Shown piece by piece: positions 23,232 to 35,183 of a DNA stretch of 64,000 nt. Below the pieces are notes generated by a model. It did no database searches and was not told the DNA's origin. It saw nothing but the letters and a program-made list of their open reading frames with translations. This DNA comes from Polytrichum commune (Eukaryota; Streptophyta; Polytrichopsida; Polytrichales; Polytrichaceae). The stretch lies in assembly GCA_950295325.1 (NCBI GenBank), contig OX485807.1, forward strand, positions 44,920,440-44,984,439, read 5' to 3'. A program made the position numbers and the translations under genes. Every line of letters starts with the position of its first letter. Position 1 is the first letter of the stretch.

Positions 23232-24480
23232 CGACAAAAAGAAAGAAGGAGTAGAGCGATCGTCTGATGAGTCAAAAGAAAACGGAAGATCATAGTTAAG
23301 TGGAATTATTGAGCAACCTTGACAAAGGTTGGCACAAAGAGTTCAAGGGTTGTCCGGGAAGGAAGCCACTTGAGGAGCTAAATCCTCTAAAAGGCAACAG
23401 TTGTGAGAGGTAGCCAAAGGGTCAAGGATCAGTCCGAGAAGAAAAGTATTGACAATGGCTAAAACTAGTGGGAGGCATTTAGAAAGGAAGGAAGGGGCCA
23501 AAGTTGATTGTACAGCTGAGTGTGATTATAGTTAAAGTAAACACTATAGGCTAGTAGAAATGAAATCCACCAAGTATGTTTGATGAGGTAACCCCGGTCA
23601 ACTCAATGTGATGAAAAAGTGATTTTGATCAGTGGATTAGTGGAGGACTTAAAAAATTAAGAGGGATTAAGTAACTTTGAGTTAGGATGAACTTTGGGTT
23701 ATCAACGAAATTAAGGCAAAAGTTGTCCTAGACTTAATTAGAGTTTTATATTGATTCATAGTCTACAAGACTTGATCTTTGAGTACGAAATGCAAGGTCA
23801 TGAGATCAACTATTGTCTTGATTGGTACCTTGGTTGTTGTTGTTGTAGGTTGAACAGGGCAATCAAGACTATAGCTTCACCCAAATAATCATTGTTAGTT
23901 GCATAAGTTGTGAGTAATGATTAAATCTTGGAGTTACATAATAATAAATAATCAATTTGTCTTGTATTGGAAATTAAATTTGACCAATCAATGAAAGTGT
24001 TGTTGTGATTTAAAGATGCATTGGCCAATAGTTACCAAGACAATTGTGATACTCCAAGACTTTTATTCTATAATCTCATGCCGAGATGGATACTTGCAAT
24101 CCACTAAAAAATGGACAACATTGAAATGAGATATTGAGAGGAAATCTCGAGAGATAGGAGAACAAAAGATGATTGAGTGGTGTTTTAGAGTGAAGATAGC
24201 AACCCTATTGTTTGATTAATGAACCATAATGTGACAAATGCCTATAATAGACACTAGTAAAGCCTTCCTTGAGAGCCTATACCTTGGGATTTGGTTTATT
24301 TCAAACATAGCAAAAACTTAACTACAAATATTCATCCAAATTTCAATCATCCATAACAATATTTCATTACAAGTTGTTGATAAGAAAAGGTAGGGTTTAG
24401 GCCAATGGATGAACTCATCCATCATCCATGACAATATTTGTTCACTTATTCAAAAGAAAATTTGGCGGTATGGGTGGTCA
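23232..24480. other. Intergenic sequence without recognisable genes
   Basis: Moderately AG-rich sequence on the plus strand with stops in all frames. The phrase caatcatcca(t/a)aacaatatt near 24340 and 24415 also occurs near 11990, so small repeats are present. No gene seen. Confidence 0.4.
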
Positions 24481-24889
24481 GGCTAGGGACCTAGATTGGG
24501 ATGTGTTCTCATCGGAGACAGTGATCGGCCTGCCCTCCGTACCTGCCTGACATTTATGCCTCAACAAGGGACTTGGGCGGGCCCAGCATCCAATAGGCTT
24601 CATTGTCTCAAAGCAAGAATCCCAGTGCCGGATGCCGGGTCAGGCGACACGTATACAGTTTACAACAATCTACATTCCTAGGTGGGTTGCCAGTGAATGG
24701 CGGGATTCAGGTATAATCTGTTTTTTTTTTTCTTTTGAGACAGAAGGCCAACCGGACCAACGCCAAAAGAATTGAAACCAAAGGAAAAACGCGCCCATCA
24801 GATTCAGGTATAATCTGACTGCCGGGTATAATAATCTTGTTGGTACAGACACTGGGTCCACCTACACTTACTCACGGCGAAATAATATA

Positions 24890-26377
24890 ATACTGCGATC
24901 TCAAACTTTCTGTCGATTGGAGCGACTCATGTGCGATGCATCATTAGTGAAGGTTGCAACCTCTACTCTGCCACGCCTCATTTCGGGATACGGTGAGCAA
25001 TTCGGAGGAGTCGGACATGCACACTTGAAGAAAGCACACAAGGAAGTTGAGGTCGTCGACCATCTCCAGCAGTTACCACCGAACGAGATCGTCAGTCTTG
25101 TACGTAGCAGCATTTGTACAATACCGAATCTAGGTGCGATCCTCTTAGCCTATCTTCATTGTTCATTTCCTTGTTTTTCCTGTTTTTGTTAGGTGTTGTC
25201 CCAGTTGCGTGTGTTTAAGAGTAGGTTGACGGACTGGATGAAGAATCATCAAATAAGAGAGCGAGCGGTTTCTTGTGGGGTCTGCCTTATTTTCACATAC
25301 TGAGCTTATAAACAGTGGCCAAGAAGAGAGCGGGCACTCTGAAATTCCAGGATCCTCTATTTTCTTCGCTTAGAACACTGTTTTCTACGATACAAACATT
25401 TAGACGAACTACGGTATTACTAATTTTATTCCTATCATTCCCCTTCTCCTCATCATTGTATCGTATTCATATCCGTTCGCATTCAACCAGTTCGCATGGG
25501 CCGAGTCGTCCCCAGACTTGGTGGGGGCATCATCGCTCCCAACGACGGCAACCGGACCCACCTCTGTTGCATGCTATCGAACCCCATCCACTCGAGGGAG
25601 CGGTCGACGAGAAAGAAAAAGACGGGGCTAAATGAGCCATGAATTCATGTATTGACATGAATTCATGTCAATACATTTTCGTTTGTCACTCAGTTTTGAT
25701 GCCCGCAATTTTTGCAAGTTCGTGCTCCGTAGACACGGCGAATTCAAGATTGGTGTTTGGAGTCCAGTATGTGCAGTGCTGTCTCAAAACCAAGTTTTGA
25801 AATTGAAATTATCTCATCCCGTTGGGGCTTCTTGCGCGGTGTTTCCTCGCTCACTAATGCACCTCCGACTGAGACCCGCTCGGTTCCAGAAAAGTTTAGT
25901 GACTCGAGAGATTCCAGCTGCGTGTCTGGCAGCAGATGGAGTGGACGAGCAATCACGAACTCATGCCTTGCGAGTCTTGAAGCTAAGTTAATTGGGTGCA
26001 GCACAAACTTGTGCAAGCTTCATCTCCCTTCTCCCCCTTCTCTGACGGGTGGTGCACGTCTAGAACATCACTAGGATGCAGGCGATCGTTTGGCGAATCT
26101 TTTGTGTGACATAAATTACCATGATTCTAGGTGCAGGTGTTATGCTCTCGAAGGAACTTGAAAACCGAGGTTCTTCGACATTTCATTTCTTCGTGACACT
26201 CTTGCGGCCTCACCGCCATCGAGGGGGGCCCCTCGCAATAGACGCACACGATGTATCTCGGGAGCGTAGAGCCATCAGCGAGCCCCTACGGAGGTGGCTT
26301 CAGCTGACCTCGAACCGATTCCCTTCGCAGATTTCGTTTCCATTTTGGTGCCTTCCGCTCTAGTGAAAGGCACATTC
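24890..26377 (+). repeat. Dispersed exon-like repeat R1, copy b (longest single copy)
   Basis: Collinear with 50480-52320. Frame stretches look exonic: at 24917-25140 CDASLVKVATSTLPRLISGY, then AHLKKAHKEVEVVDHLQQLP, ending near a possible donor ctag/gtgcga; after ttttgttag (25184-25192) KSRLTDWMKNHQIRERAVSC; at about 25800-26070 GFLRGVSSLTNAPPTETRSV and DSSCVSGSRWSGRAITNSCL. No known domain is recognised. About 165 bp (25495-25660) are absent from copy f. It could be a captured or retro-duplicated gene piece, or a low-copy gene family in decay. Confidence 0.55.
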
Positions 26378-26690
26378 GTAGGCCGGTTCACACGGGCTCC
26401 CAAGTCCTAAGTCCCAAGTCACTTGAGGTCAATCCGTGCAATCTCAACCATTTAGAGCATGGAAGTTGGGACTTACTTCTTTGCATGGGGTTCTAAGTCA
26501 CAACTATGACATGGATGTCAACATGGTAACATTTTTTGGAGGTGAGGGCTTGGGACTTGTGTTGCGAGTTGGGTAGAGCAAAAAGCTGGACCCAACTCTC
26601 AACTGAAGTCCCGCAAAATTATTTGCAGAATATAATCAAGATCCGACTTAAATGATAATTAAACATATTATAGTGGTTACTTGAGGTATG
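26378..26690. mobile_element. MITE-like repeat R2, copy a (right end missing)
   Basis: Starts aggccggttcacacgggctc and continues with repeats of aagtcc/cccaagt. It is homologous in inverse orientation to 40283-40650 and directly to 52893-52990. The GGCC(G)GTTCACAC terminus resembles Harbinger-type ends. Homology stops near 26690 and no target duplication can be shown. Confidence 0.5.
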
Positions 26691-27247
26691 TACCAAAAAT
26701 AAAGAACACAATCTAGGTGTAAATTTTTGGTTGTGGAGTGAAATTCAAGATTCATGTTTGGATTTTGAATTGCTCCCACCAACATGGCATTTTGCATCTA
26801 GCATGGACAAGGCCTTGAATCTTTAATTTGCTTGAACATTCACCTTTGTTTTCGTAGCTTCCTTTTGTACCTTACACTAGTAAGAAATGTGGTCAAATCT
26901 ATGACAGTTGTAGGTTGGACTTGACTCTCTTGTCCATCAAATTGTGCTTGAATGACTGCCCCTTCAAAATGGACATGTGTTCAAGAACTAGCATGTTTCC
27001 TACTAGTGTGTGAGGGATGTAAAACATTTGCATGGATGTGCCACTTGACTTAGAGGCAACATCTCAAGGCTGGAAATTGGGTTGAAATTTCGTGTACTCT
27101 CAGCTCAAAATTCTAGTGTAATTGTTGTTAATGCATGAATCTTCCACTCACATATGTGCATGTTGAGTGTGTGAGTTTGTTCCGTGTTTTTCATACATTT
27201 GTGCATATGTAATCAAAGATGGTCTTAAAGATATGTAAGGTGTCCAT
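26691..27247. other. Intergenic sequence upstream of gene copy 1
   Basis: No frames of note and no recognised repeats. Confidence 0.4.
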
Positions 27248-27502
27248 GCCTTATCAACTAAAATGAGCCAATTGGTCCACTCAATTTAATGTACGGAACG
27301 TGATGAGAACGTAATGATTGCTAGTTGGTACGAGAGAATACCCGTTGAGGGTTTTTAAAATACAACTCAACCATTCCAATACACCCACACATGTTTATAA
27401 AACCATGTAAAATAATCAATTGTACTATGGAATATCTTATCAATTGTGACGGTACGGATTGTCTCATAATGGCCCAATTGGCTCATTTTAGTTGATAAGG
27501 CC
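27248..27502. mobile_element. Small foldback MITE
   Basis: GCCTTATCAACTAAAATGAG at 27248 recurs in reverse complement ending at about 27502, followed inward by ccaattgg. The homologous ends span about 30 bp with more distant similarity beyond (tgtacggaacg against cggtacggattg). A target duplication is not clear. Superfamily not assigned. Confidence 0.65.
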
Positions 27503-27805
27503 ACTCCTGCTTTCGATATAAATTCCTTGACAATCGATTTCGTAACGCAGATTCCAAACCTTCTTAATTCGGTAACAAAAATAAATTTTCTTGAGTGACA
27601 AAGCTACATTTCATATATTTGTCACACAATGATTGGTTGAAACCATTGCTCAAGTAGATGTGGCAATTAAATAACTTCAATTTCGGCAAGCAAAGTGCAT
27701 GGACTGAAAGGTACTTATCTTCTACAGTATTTGTTTCAACCAAAGTTTCTCATGTCAATGATTATGTCATACTTGTTCAGTATACTACTCGATCTTGACC
27801 AACCC

Positions 27806-30489
27806 ATGGAGGACTTCTTGAGCTTCGATGAAGTCATGGGGGTCTATGCATCAAATATTGAACAAATCGAGGTGTTCCCAACAATCAACGAAGAGGAAAC
27901 GGAAGTGGCTGAACAAATTGGTGGAGGCCATGAATCTACAATGAATATTATGGTGGACGGGGGGCATCCAATATGTGCAACAAATTCATCTTGTAAGTGA
28001 GGCTTTCCCTATGCCATCATTTTATTTCTCTAATGCATAAAGCAAACAAGCATTAAATATATGATTACAATAAGAAAAAATAAAAATCTTGGTACATGAT
28101 ATAAGGTTTATGGTAAATGCTTTATGGTATAATTGAGTGTCAAGTACACTAATTGCAAAGAGTTACAACTCTAGGAGCGGCACATCTACTAGTTTTTGGT
28201 GTGACACCATAATTTCCTCAATAGAATTATTTCAAGAAAAAACATGAACTATTTATCGGTAAGAAAATTTCAAGGTATTGTAAATTAATCTTCAGACTAT
28301 AATACATGGACATGTTGAGATCAAGGGGAGATTTAAGGCTTCAAAACATTGCGTAAATTCATGTGATATTATGCACAATCAATGAATATTTTGAAGAATG
28401 CCTACTAGTATACTTTTAAAAAGAAACTACAATTTTTTTTTGTGCGATGTGGATGTTTGCCAAAAGAACATTTTATATTGGTTCATTGGGAGTCAATATC
28501 ATTTTATCACCTCTTGGCATGTAAAAATGAGGTTGATCCCCAATAATTCAATATAAGATGTTCTTTGTTCATACCTCCACACCAACTACAAGCATGCACC
28601 AAAAACCTATTGAATATGAAAAGAATTATATCGAAAACAACCAACTCCTGACTTTAACTCTGGTTGAATTAACCCCTAACTTCCCACACCCAATTTTCCC
28701 TTAGATTTGTTTAGAAAATGAGACCTCAATTTCAATGACCATAGTTGAAGATCTAATGCTTTTTTAAGACAAATTTAATGCATAGATGTGTGCAAGTTAG
28801 AGGTGTACAAGCCAATTTTTAAATGTCAAAGTTTTATTATGTAGGAGATAATACTAGGAATGTCAACAGTGGTCTTGAGGGGGAACAATTTAGAAATCAA
28901 ATTAGGGGATATTCTTAAAATTCAAACCTCCACTCAAATCATCTCAAATCAGCTCACAAATCTTGAAAGCATTACTTTGTGATTATTTGGAAAGCTTTGC
29001 AATTTGAGGCAACAGTGCCATGAGTGCACTCCTTCATGGATTTACACTCACGAACACATGTCCAACTAAAACCTCCAGTATTAGATGTATAGGTTATGTT
29101 GCATTTAAGTGTAAAGCAAATTTTCACATCAATCGGGAATCATTTGCATATAGGGATCAACAAAAACCATGTTTGGGATATGCTATCCCTAAACTTCAGA
29201 GGTGACAAATGTTAATTTTTTTTGCTATAGATTGGTTCCATTGTAAACCAAATGAGAGCATACACTCATATTTCAATTCATCCAAACAAAGCCAACTTTG
29301 TTGAATCAAAATTATCCATGTGGTAGAACATAGGAGACTTGAACATGAACAAGAGGATTAGTTAAAATAGTCAAGAAACCATCCAAACTACTCACGACCA
29401 TGTTATGGTCGCATGACACATTAGGGGTTAAGGTATGACTCTAATATCCTTAAATATTCAAACGTAAATCATAAGTTTTACATTGAGACATTAAAATAGG
29501 GATTTTTATATTTATTTTATCACGTTGTGTATATTTAAGTGGAATGGCATTTTTGCTAGCCCTCTCACACATTGTATGCTCACCCTCCCCCCCCCCCCCC
29601 CTCCATTTGTTTTAACCCCGTACTTTGTAATTGCTCATGTCTTGGATTCAAGTTAAATTTGAAAGATGTTGGACTTATGAAGGCCTTTTATGATTGAGCA
29701 ACATTTATAAACTCATCCAAATCTTTATATAACTTGACTCAATTCAACATTGTGAATGGGTTTAATTAACTAGTTATGTATAACCCAAGGATCGGTTGGC
29801 ATTGTGTTTAAGGGATTGTAAAGCACTTGTGTGCAACTCACATTGCTACACATGCTTCAAAAGCAGTGGGTTGGGCACAGGCACATCATGTAAAGTCTAC
29901 TCAATGTGGGTTTTGCTTAGGTTGTGTAATATGCTAGGAGTGACTTTAAACTGTGTGGCATTTTGGTTAGGCATCTTCATCCCACTTGAAATGTGAGCGT
30001 TGTTAACCATCTATCTTTACTTGTACAAGTTAAACTAGGTCAAAAGGTTATCCTTGTTGAATTGCAATTTTGAAGACATCTTGCATGGCTTGATTTGTGG
30101 CAGGTTCACAAAGGAATGTGCCAAGGCTCGACGGAGAAAATGTCACCCTCCCACCCTCCATCAATGTTGGTGATTGTGTTGAGTTTTTGACAAATTTTCT
30201 TGAGCAACATGTATGTGAGTCCCCATGTGAAAACAAAATTTGGACGAAGAAAATGTTGCATAAGATAGGAAAGGAAATACAAGTTCTTCCTCCAAGGAAC
30301 CAATCAATTATCAAGAATGATGATGAAGACATCATATCCAATTGGAAATCCTATGTGGAGGCATTGATCAAAGAATTGAGGATCGTGCAAAGCAGAGGTT
30401 TCAATGTATGCGACTCAGGGGTGTATGTTCTCACAAATACCCCATATGCTCTTATTTTGGAGATGGTGGCAGAGATGGTGGTAGGCTAA
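27806..30489 (+). CDS. Unknown two-exon plant gene, copy 1 (join 27806-27992, 30104-30489)
   Basis: Predicted protein of 190 aa; family and function not recognised. Exon 1 starts at an ATG in the context gaccaacccATGG, shared with copies 2 and 3, and encodes MEDFLSFDEVMGVYASNIEQ, then an acidic stretch ending ICATNSS. The donor is tt/GTAAGTGAGG. The intron is 2111 bp with acceptor ttgtggcag. Exon 2 encodes RNVPRLDGENVTLPPSINVG, DCVEFLTNFLEQ, NKIWTKKMLHKIGKEIQVLP, NDDEDIISNWKSYVEALIKE and SGVYVLTNTPYALILEMVAE. The splice is phase 1 and the frame stays open across it. No signal peptide or membrane segment is seen, so the product is probably soluble. Three cysteines recur (SPC, DCVEF, VC-SGVY). 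About 110 bp upstream of the ATG match copy 3, suggesting a shared leader or promoter-proximal region. Confidence 0.75.
28462..28567 (+). other. Intronic hairpin, about 105 bp
   Basis: The left arm aagaacattttatattggtt pairs with the right arm ending aatataagatgttcttt. The arms are about 45 nt with scattered mismatches and a short loop. It lies in the long intron of gene copy 1. It may be a small MITE remnant or a small-RNA precursor; sequence alone does not decide. Confidence 0.45.
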
Positions 30490-30654
30490 ATGGATGATGT
30501 TCTACATGTCCAAGAATTGTGCAATCCCTAGACATTAAGTAGAATGTACTTTGTCCAAGATAAAATGTAGTGGATTTATAGGATGTACAGTGACATCCAA
30601 TTTTAGGCATATAAATTGCACCTAGAGTAACAAAATCTACTCCAAGTATATGTC

Positions 30655-30722
30655 CTATATATATATATATTTATATTTATTTATTTATTTATTTACATTT
30701 ATATATATATATATATATATAC
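30655..30722. repeat. AT-rich microsatellite
   Basis: (AT)n, (TTTA)n and (AT)n runs in succession, just downstream of gene copy 1. Confidence 0.9.
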
Positions 30723-31512
30723 TCCTAGGTTCAATTATACAACTACATACGTAGGGTGGCTTAAACCCCAGGCCTTAACCCAGATCTCATAGGTGCTCCG
30801 AGGCTAAGCTACCTAAGGCCAGAATAGAAATCACATGGGTGACCTTCTCGGGGGGGGCACTCCCTTGTATATTTTGCATACACCTACGATAATGACCTAT
30901 TAAAATGAGGGCTATTTACCTATGAGAAAGGATTATAAGGGATGCTAATTTTTGAAATAATGGTAAATTGTTGTGATTATTTGCACCCTATTGGTAATTA
31001 TAAATTCTTGGATGGTTGATTTTATGGTACCCTATATTACTTATATGTAATTTTTTTCCCCTGATTGCCCCCATTCCTTAAAGCGTATGATACAGTAGAA
31101 TTCTCGTTAGAAACACGTGTACAGAGTAAGAGAAACAAACATTTACTAGGGTTTAGGGTTCAGGGTCACACTGAAGTCCGGGCAAAGCAAAACACTAAAC
31201 AATAACAACAAAAGATTGCAATTACATGTCATTAAGCAACACGAGCCAACGAATAAAAATTGTGTTGGATAACACAGTTAGAAACCTTGAGGTCTTAGGG
31301 AACAGGCCAGCCACATGTGTCTCAAAGTCACATTTACAAGGTTTGTAGAAGCCCTACAATTGATGCCTTGATCTTCCAATCCTACACATTGGAGGAAAAT
31401 CCCACGCCATGCAAGCAAAATCCACCTAAACTAGCTAGGCTACCATTTACACATGTGGGAGATATGAGGGTACTCGAACTAAAATGACTACTACAAATTT
31501 CAAGGTATACTA

Positions 31513-31897
31513 AGGTAGGGGTGGCTATTTCCGTCCAAATTTTAGATGTGCCTAGTTGGGATGCTGAAATTATTTTTTTATAAATTTTGAGCGCTCCGCA
31601 AAGCTTGTGCAAGAGCAACTATGAAAAAATCAAAATTTTCCGGCATGTTTATGATTTCCTACAAATTTTTAAAGGAAACCTTGTAGAGTGACCAACACTC
31701 GCACATAGGGTACATGGTATATCCACCGGGTGGATTTCTAAAACCGACCGCTGGCAGCCAATGAAATGTTGGCAGCGCTGTGAACGGTAAAAGCACCTTG
31801 ATAAGTGCTTTTGTAAACCCAGGTAAAAGCACCTAGAAAGGTGCTTCCGACATAGTGGTCGACTTTAGGACCCGCATGGAAATTGCCACCCCTACCT
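31513..31897. mobile_element. Nested MITE with TA target duplication
   Basis: Ends AGGTAGGGGTGGCTATTTCC and, reverse-complemented, AGGTAGGGGTGGCAATTTCC; the flanking dinucleotide is TA on both sides. This suits a Tc1/mariner (Stowaway-type) element, although the ends are not the classic Stowaway ones. 385 bp, non-coding, with internal repeats of taaaagcacctnga. Confidence 0.65.
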
Positions 31898-31984
31898 TAA
31901 TGATCATTCAGCCCTTTTCCAAATTATATCTCCACATGTGTGAGATAGTACAAATTTAGCAGGTTTGATTTTTTATTTGAAATG

Positions 31985-32295
31985 AACTCACTCAATGAGT
32001 TTGCATCTACCTCATCTAAGGTGTAGATTTTGCTAGTTGATTCATACACTAGAGACACAGTTGAGATAATAGCATCCACATCAACCCACACACAATCACT
32101 CTCAACATACTTATATTTGTTGAGACCCGACTATTTTTTGAACCAATGGAGGTAAGCCATAGCAATTGGGAAGAGCGTTTCTCTATTTCCGTTCTGGACT
32201 GCACGTTTCATCAAGTCAATGGGTTGCCAACAATTGCCCCACTTGGTACCAACCTTCACCCTTATCTTTTGAACCCTTCCTATATAGAACATGCC
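31985..32295 (-). pseudogene. Broken E-family ORF in E4
   Basis: The minus-strand frame reads GMFYIGRVQKIRVKVGTKWG, then CWQPIDLMKRA, a stop, then CVWVDVDAIISTVSLVYEST and IYTLDEVDANSLSEFIS. The block KxGxxW-PIDLM-(30-40 aa)-V(D)xxxII-YxSxxxY-DE-F is shared with 33401-33664 and 39272-39490. It is probably the C-terminal end of a protein once encoded by the autonomous relative. Not recognised as a known transposase. Confidence 0.6.
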
Positions 32296-32960
32296 ATATT
32301 TTGGTGGCAAAGTATTTAATTTTTGAAACTATCGTTTTTTCTCCATGCTAATTTATATGTACCACTTAGGTAATTTAATCATGTTTTGTCAAATGCTATA
32401 TTACATATAATCATGTTTCACAATCCCAGAGCACCCTATACTACATCTAATAATTTTACAAATTTTACGCCAAATTTTTATACAAGACCCTATATTTTAT
32501 CGCACGTAGTTCCTACGTTTTTCGCCAGTGCCCCCCCCCGAGGTGACCTTTCTAGCACTTTGGTTTTGATTCACCCTACCACCTATGATCCACCCAATCA
32601 TAGTCGGGTATTTGGGTGATTTAAATATTGGCAACCAACCACGTGGGAGCCTAGGGGCTTGCCCTTGGGCAAATAAGTGCGAATCAGCTTGTTCACACCT
32701 TCAAAAAGAGGCAGTTGTTAACCATTGTCGGGGGCCCTTTCATAATGCCCGTATCGGAATAACATATACACTTAGGCCAACTCTAAAATGAGGCAATACC
32801 ATAATTCATGTTGGTGGCAACATCATAGTTGTTTTTCTTTCTTCTTCCTTACTGTATAGGCATACAAATTTTGTCAAGTGAGCATCATTATAGTCTTTGG
32901 GATATTTTGTGGTTTAAACTTTAATTATGTAGGCAAATGGTAGTAGTTGTAGGATACCGA

Positions 32961-33147
32961 GGATATGATTCTCATTACATAACCTTAATTTTGTAGATTT
33001 AGATTTAGTTGCATATATATATACAAGTGCAACAATTATTAAGTACAAGTCAAATTGTCTCCAGGCACACTTTTTGGTGCCATTCTAGAGAAGCAAAATA
33101 GACTTGGTTGATGTCGGCAAAGCCTTTGGCCACTACCTCCAAAACAT
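32961..33147. other. Spacer between R3 copy a and E5
   Basis: Short AT-rich sequence with no frame or repeat of note. Confidence 0.4.
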
Positions 33148-33155
33148 CTTCTTGG

Positions 33156-33915
33156 CTCGGGGGGTGCACCTTTCATTAAAACCTAGAATCACGTGCGTTC
33201 ACTGCATACTCTAAAAACCCCCTATATACAAGTTATTTTTTGTGAAATGAAGTAATACACATACAATTGCAACAATAAATATACAAGTGACAACATGTAT
33301 ACACAAAAAACATCCATTCATATATAGTCATTAACATAAGTATACAAATATACTTTTGAACAATAATCAACCCCTATAAGTATATGTATAACAAAATATC
33401 CTAGCTTTCATCAGCAAAGTCGTTGAAAACTTTTTCATCTCTTGGATGTAACTCATAAACATTTGATTCACCAATATATGTCATTGTAGCCAATGCAATT
33501 ATTGTCTCTAAGTCTACCATCAAATGATCAGTAAGATCATATGTCCACTTGTTGTTAGCCCCTTTTTGATACCAACATAAACCAATCTCCACGTTTGATG
33601 GACGGTCCATCAAGTCAATTGGATCCCTATACTCCACCCAACGATTACCAAACTTCCTCCGCATCCTATAAACTCTCCCAACAAACCAAACCTTATGAAA
33701 ACTTATCCAATATGAAAACTTATGATATGTAGTATAATAACAGTACCATACAAGTACAATTATTGTATACTTTTTAAAGGCCTTCCATATATGTACGTAA
33801 TTATAAATTATAACATGTATACCATATGTATACGTAATACGGCAAGGTCCAAATCAATACCCCTCATGTGCACTCACGTATACTCGTACATGTTTAGTAC
33901 AGTGCACCCCCCGAG
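33156..33915. mobile_element. CTCGGGG-family hAT-like element E5, 760 bp
   Basis: Starts CTCGGGGGGTGCACC and ends GTGCACCCCCCGAG; TSD cttcttgg at 33148-33155 and 33916-33923. The subterminal CACGTGCG motif lies 40 bp from the left end. On the minus strand it carries an open 87-codon frame (33401-33664). The right terminal 90 bp, reverse-complemented, resemble 37871-37970. Confidence 0.93.
33401..33664 (-). CDS. Open C-terminal ORF inside element E5
   Basis: 87 codons plus stop: MRRKFGNRWVEYRDPIDLMD, then a tryptophan-containing linker (GLCWYQKG), then LMVDLETIIALATMTYIGES, then ELHPRDEKVFNDF. The homologues at 31985-32295 and 39272-39490 have stops; this one is intact but clearly short. The ATG may be internal to a formerly longer frame, since codons upstream (RVYR) are also open and align with E4. 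No catalytic motif is visible. It is probably the tail of an element-encoded protein; whether it is expressed is unknown. Confidence 0.5.
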   Translation of the reverse strand: MRRKFGNRWVEYRDPIDLMDRPSNVEIGLCWYQKGANNKWTYDLTDHLMVDLETIIALATMTYIGESNVYELHPRDEKVFNDFADES

Positions 33916-33923
33916 CTTCTTGG

Positions 33924-34219
33924 TTGAGCACTTCCATGTGGAGGAGGGGGCCAACATATGAAGGAGCATATTAAATATATGCCTTGTTGTCAAGAATGCA
34001 AGTTGAAATGTGGGTGTCATTGCATTTATATTTTGAATGTTGCATGTCAACAAGATTGATGGAAATTTATATCTTGAGATTTTAGAGAAATGAAAAGAAA
34101 TCCACAAAATATGAAATTTTTGGACAAGGATTGAATATTATCTAAGAATATGCCACCATTATGAAACCAAGTAATGTTCAAATAATGATAATCTTGGGGC
34201 CACATCAATAAGTTTATGC
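33924..34219. other. Spacer, nothing recognised
   Basis: AT-rich; no repeats or frames of note. Confidence 0.35.
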
Positions 34220-35060
34220 AAATCAATCTTGTTCCCTCGCCTGCTCACGCCGACCTCCTCCTCGCTGCCGAATTTCGAGCCCTTCCTCGGCGACCTGTGT
34301 GTCCAGATGCTGGCATTAACAATGCCTATAACCCTACAGGGAGTACAGTTCTGCTGGGTGTAAGGATGTGGTTTGGTTCTACCGGGTAAATAGAATATTG
34401 ATCATACGGGGTGCAGGGTGCGTTATGCCGCTCGGTAGTGTATTTCCGCTGGTTTTAAGGAAGTCTCGGATGTACACCGTGCAGCACCTTCCCGCATGAA
34501 ATGCCACTTATATCCAGAGACATTCCTGCGATAAGCTCACATATTCTCAAGATTGTAGAGAATTCATGTGCATTGCATCGCAAATTCAAGTGAAGGTTGC
34601 ATTCTCTCCTTTAACACGCCTCGTTTCCTGATGTGCTGAGGAATTTTAAGGAGTGCACATTTGAAGTAACCAAAAATGTAGGAAGTTGAGGTGGTCGACC
34701 GAAAGTGACACCAACTCCAGTCATGATCGAACGAATATGTCAGTACCTTGTACGATGCATCATTAGTGTAAATCCGAGTCTAGGTGCGATCATGTCAAAG
34801 AATCCTCATTGTTCACTTCCTTGATTATTGAGATTAAAGTAGGTCGACCATTGGTTTCTTGGCTCCGTTTTCAGTGTGTACAGGTAATGAACTTACAAGC
34901 AGTTTCCAAGGACAGAGAACTTTCAAAGCTAAGGGTGTTGTTTTGATGGTTTTTGTTTTTCTATTACAATCTACAAATTTTTAGACTTTTCTGCGATGCT
35001 GGGAAGTTTATTCCTATAGTCTCCCATAGAAGTGATGAGTTCAGAAATTGAACATGTCAC
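34220..35060 (+). repeat. Dispersed exon-like repeat R1, copy c (diverged)
   Basis: Shares gtgaaggttgcat, aggaagttgaggtggtcgac and aatccgagtctaggtgcgatc with copies at 24.9 and 51 kb. The end, from gtaatgaactta to gttcagaaattg, matches 59880-60045. A GC-richer leader (34220-34500) is shared in part with 59.84 kb (cgagcccttcct). No intact frame. Confidence 0.5.
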
Positions 35061-35183
35061 AAACAGGAATTTTCTCCTTCAAATTTAAAGACCCCAATTT
35101 ATTAGTACAGTCGCGGCCAATTGAGATGAATTGGCAACAAACCTATAGGGTATCCAATTTTTATATTGGATGGATGAGAGGTA

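Larger units (their letters stand above)
30847..32542. mobile_element. CTCGGGG-family hAT-like element E4, 1.7 kb
   Basis: Bounded by CTCGGGGGGGGCACT and the inverse end GTGCCCCCCCCCGAG, with the 8-bp TSD gtgacctt at 30839-30846 and 32543-32550. The subterminal CGCACGTAG motif is near the right end. It contains a nested TA-flanked MITE (31513-31897) and a broken ORF on the minus strand (31985-32295), homologous to ones in E5 and at 39.3 kb. The uninterrupted paralogous site at 37.48 kb (acatggatgaccttcctagc) confirms the boundaries. Confidence 0.93.
30745..32960 (+). repeat. Dispersed repeat R3, copy a (split by element E4)
   Basis: The two flanks, 30745-30846 and 32543-32960, together match the uninterrupted copy at 37385-37870. 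Shared segments include ggccttaaccc, acctaaggcc, cctagcactt, cccaccacc-like sequence, aggggcttgcccttggg and ataggcatacaaa. No coding capacity is recognised. The copy at 37.4 kb gives the pre-insertion site for E4. Confidence 0.8.

Noticed and set aside
29585-29612. C run at 29.59 kb as a transposon terminus
   Set aside because: No matching inverse end with an 8-bp duplication could be located.
30048-30341. Minus-strand frames overlapping exon 2 of gene copy 1
   Set aside because: Shadows of the conserved plus-strand exon.
31140-31170. Telomere-like gggtttaggg, and ccctaaa at 48105-48150, as interstitial telomere repeats
   Set aside because: Only one or two imperfect units each; likely chance or a simple local duplication.
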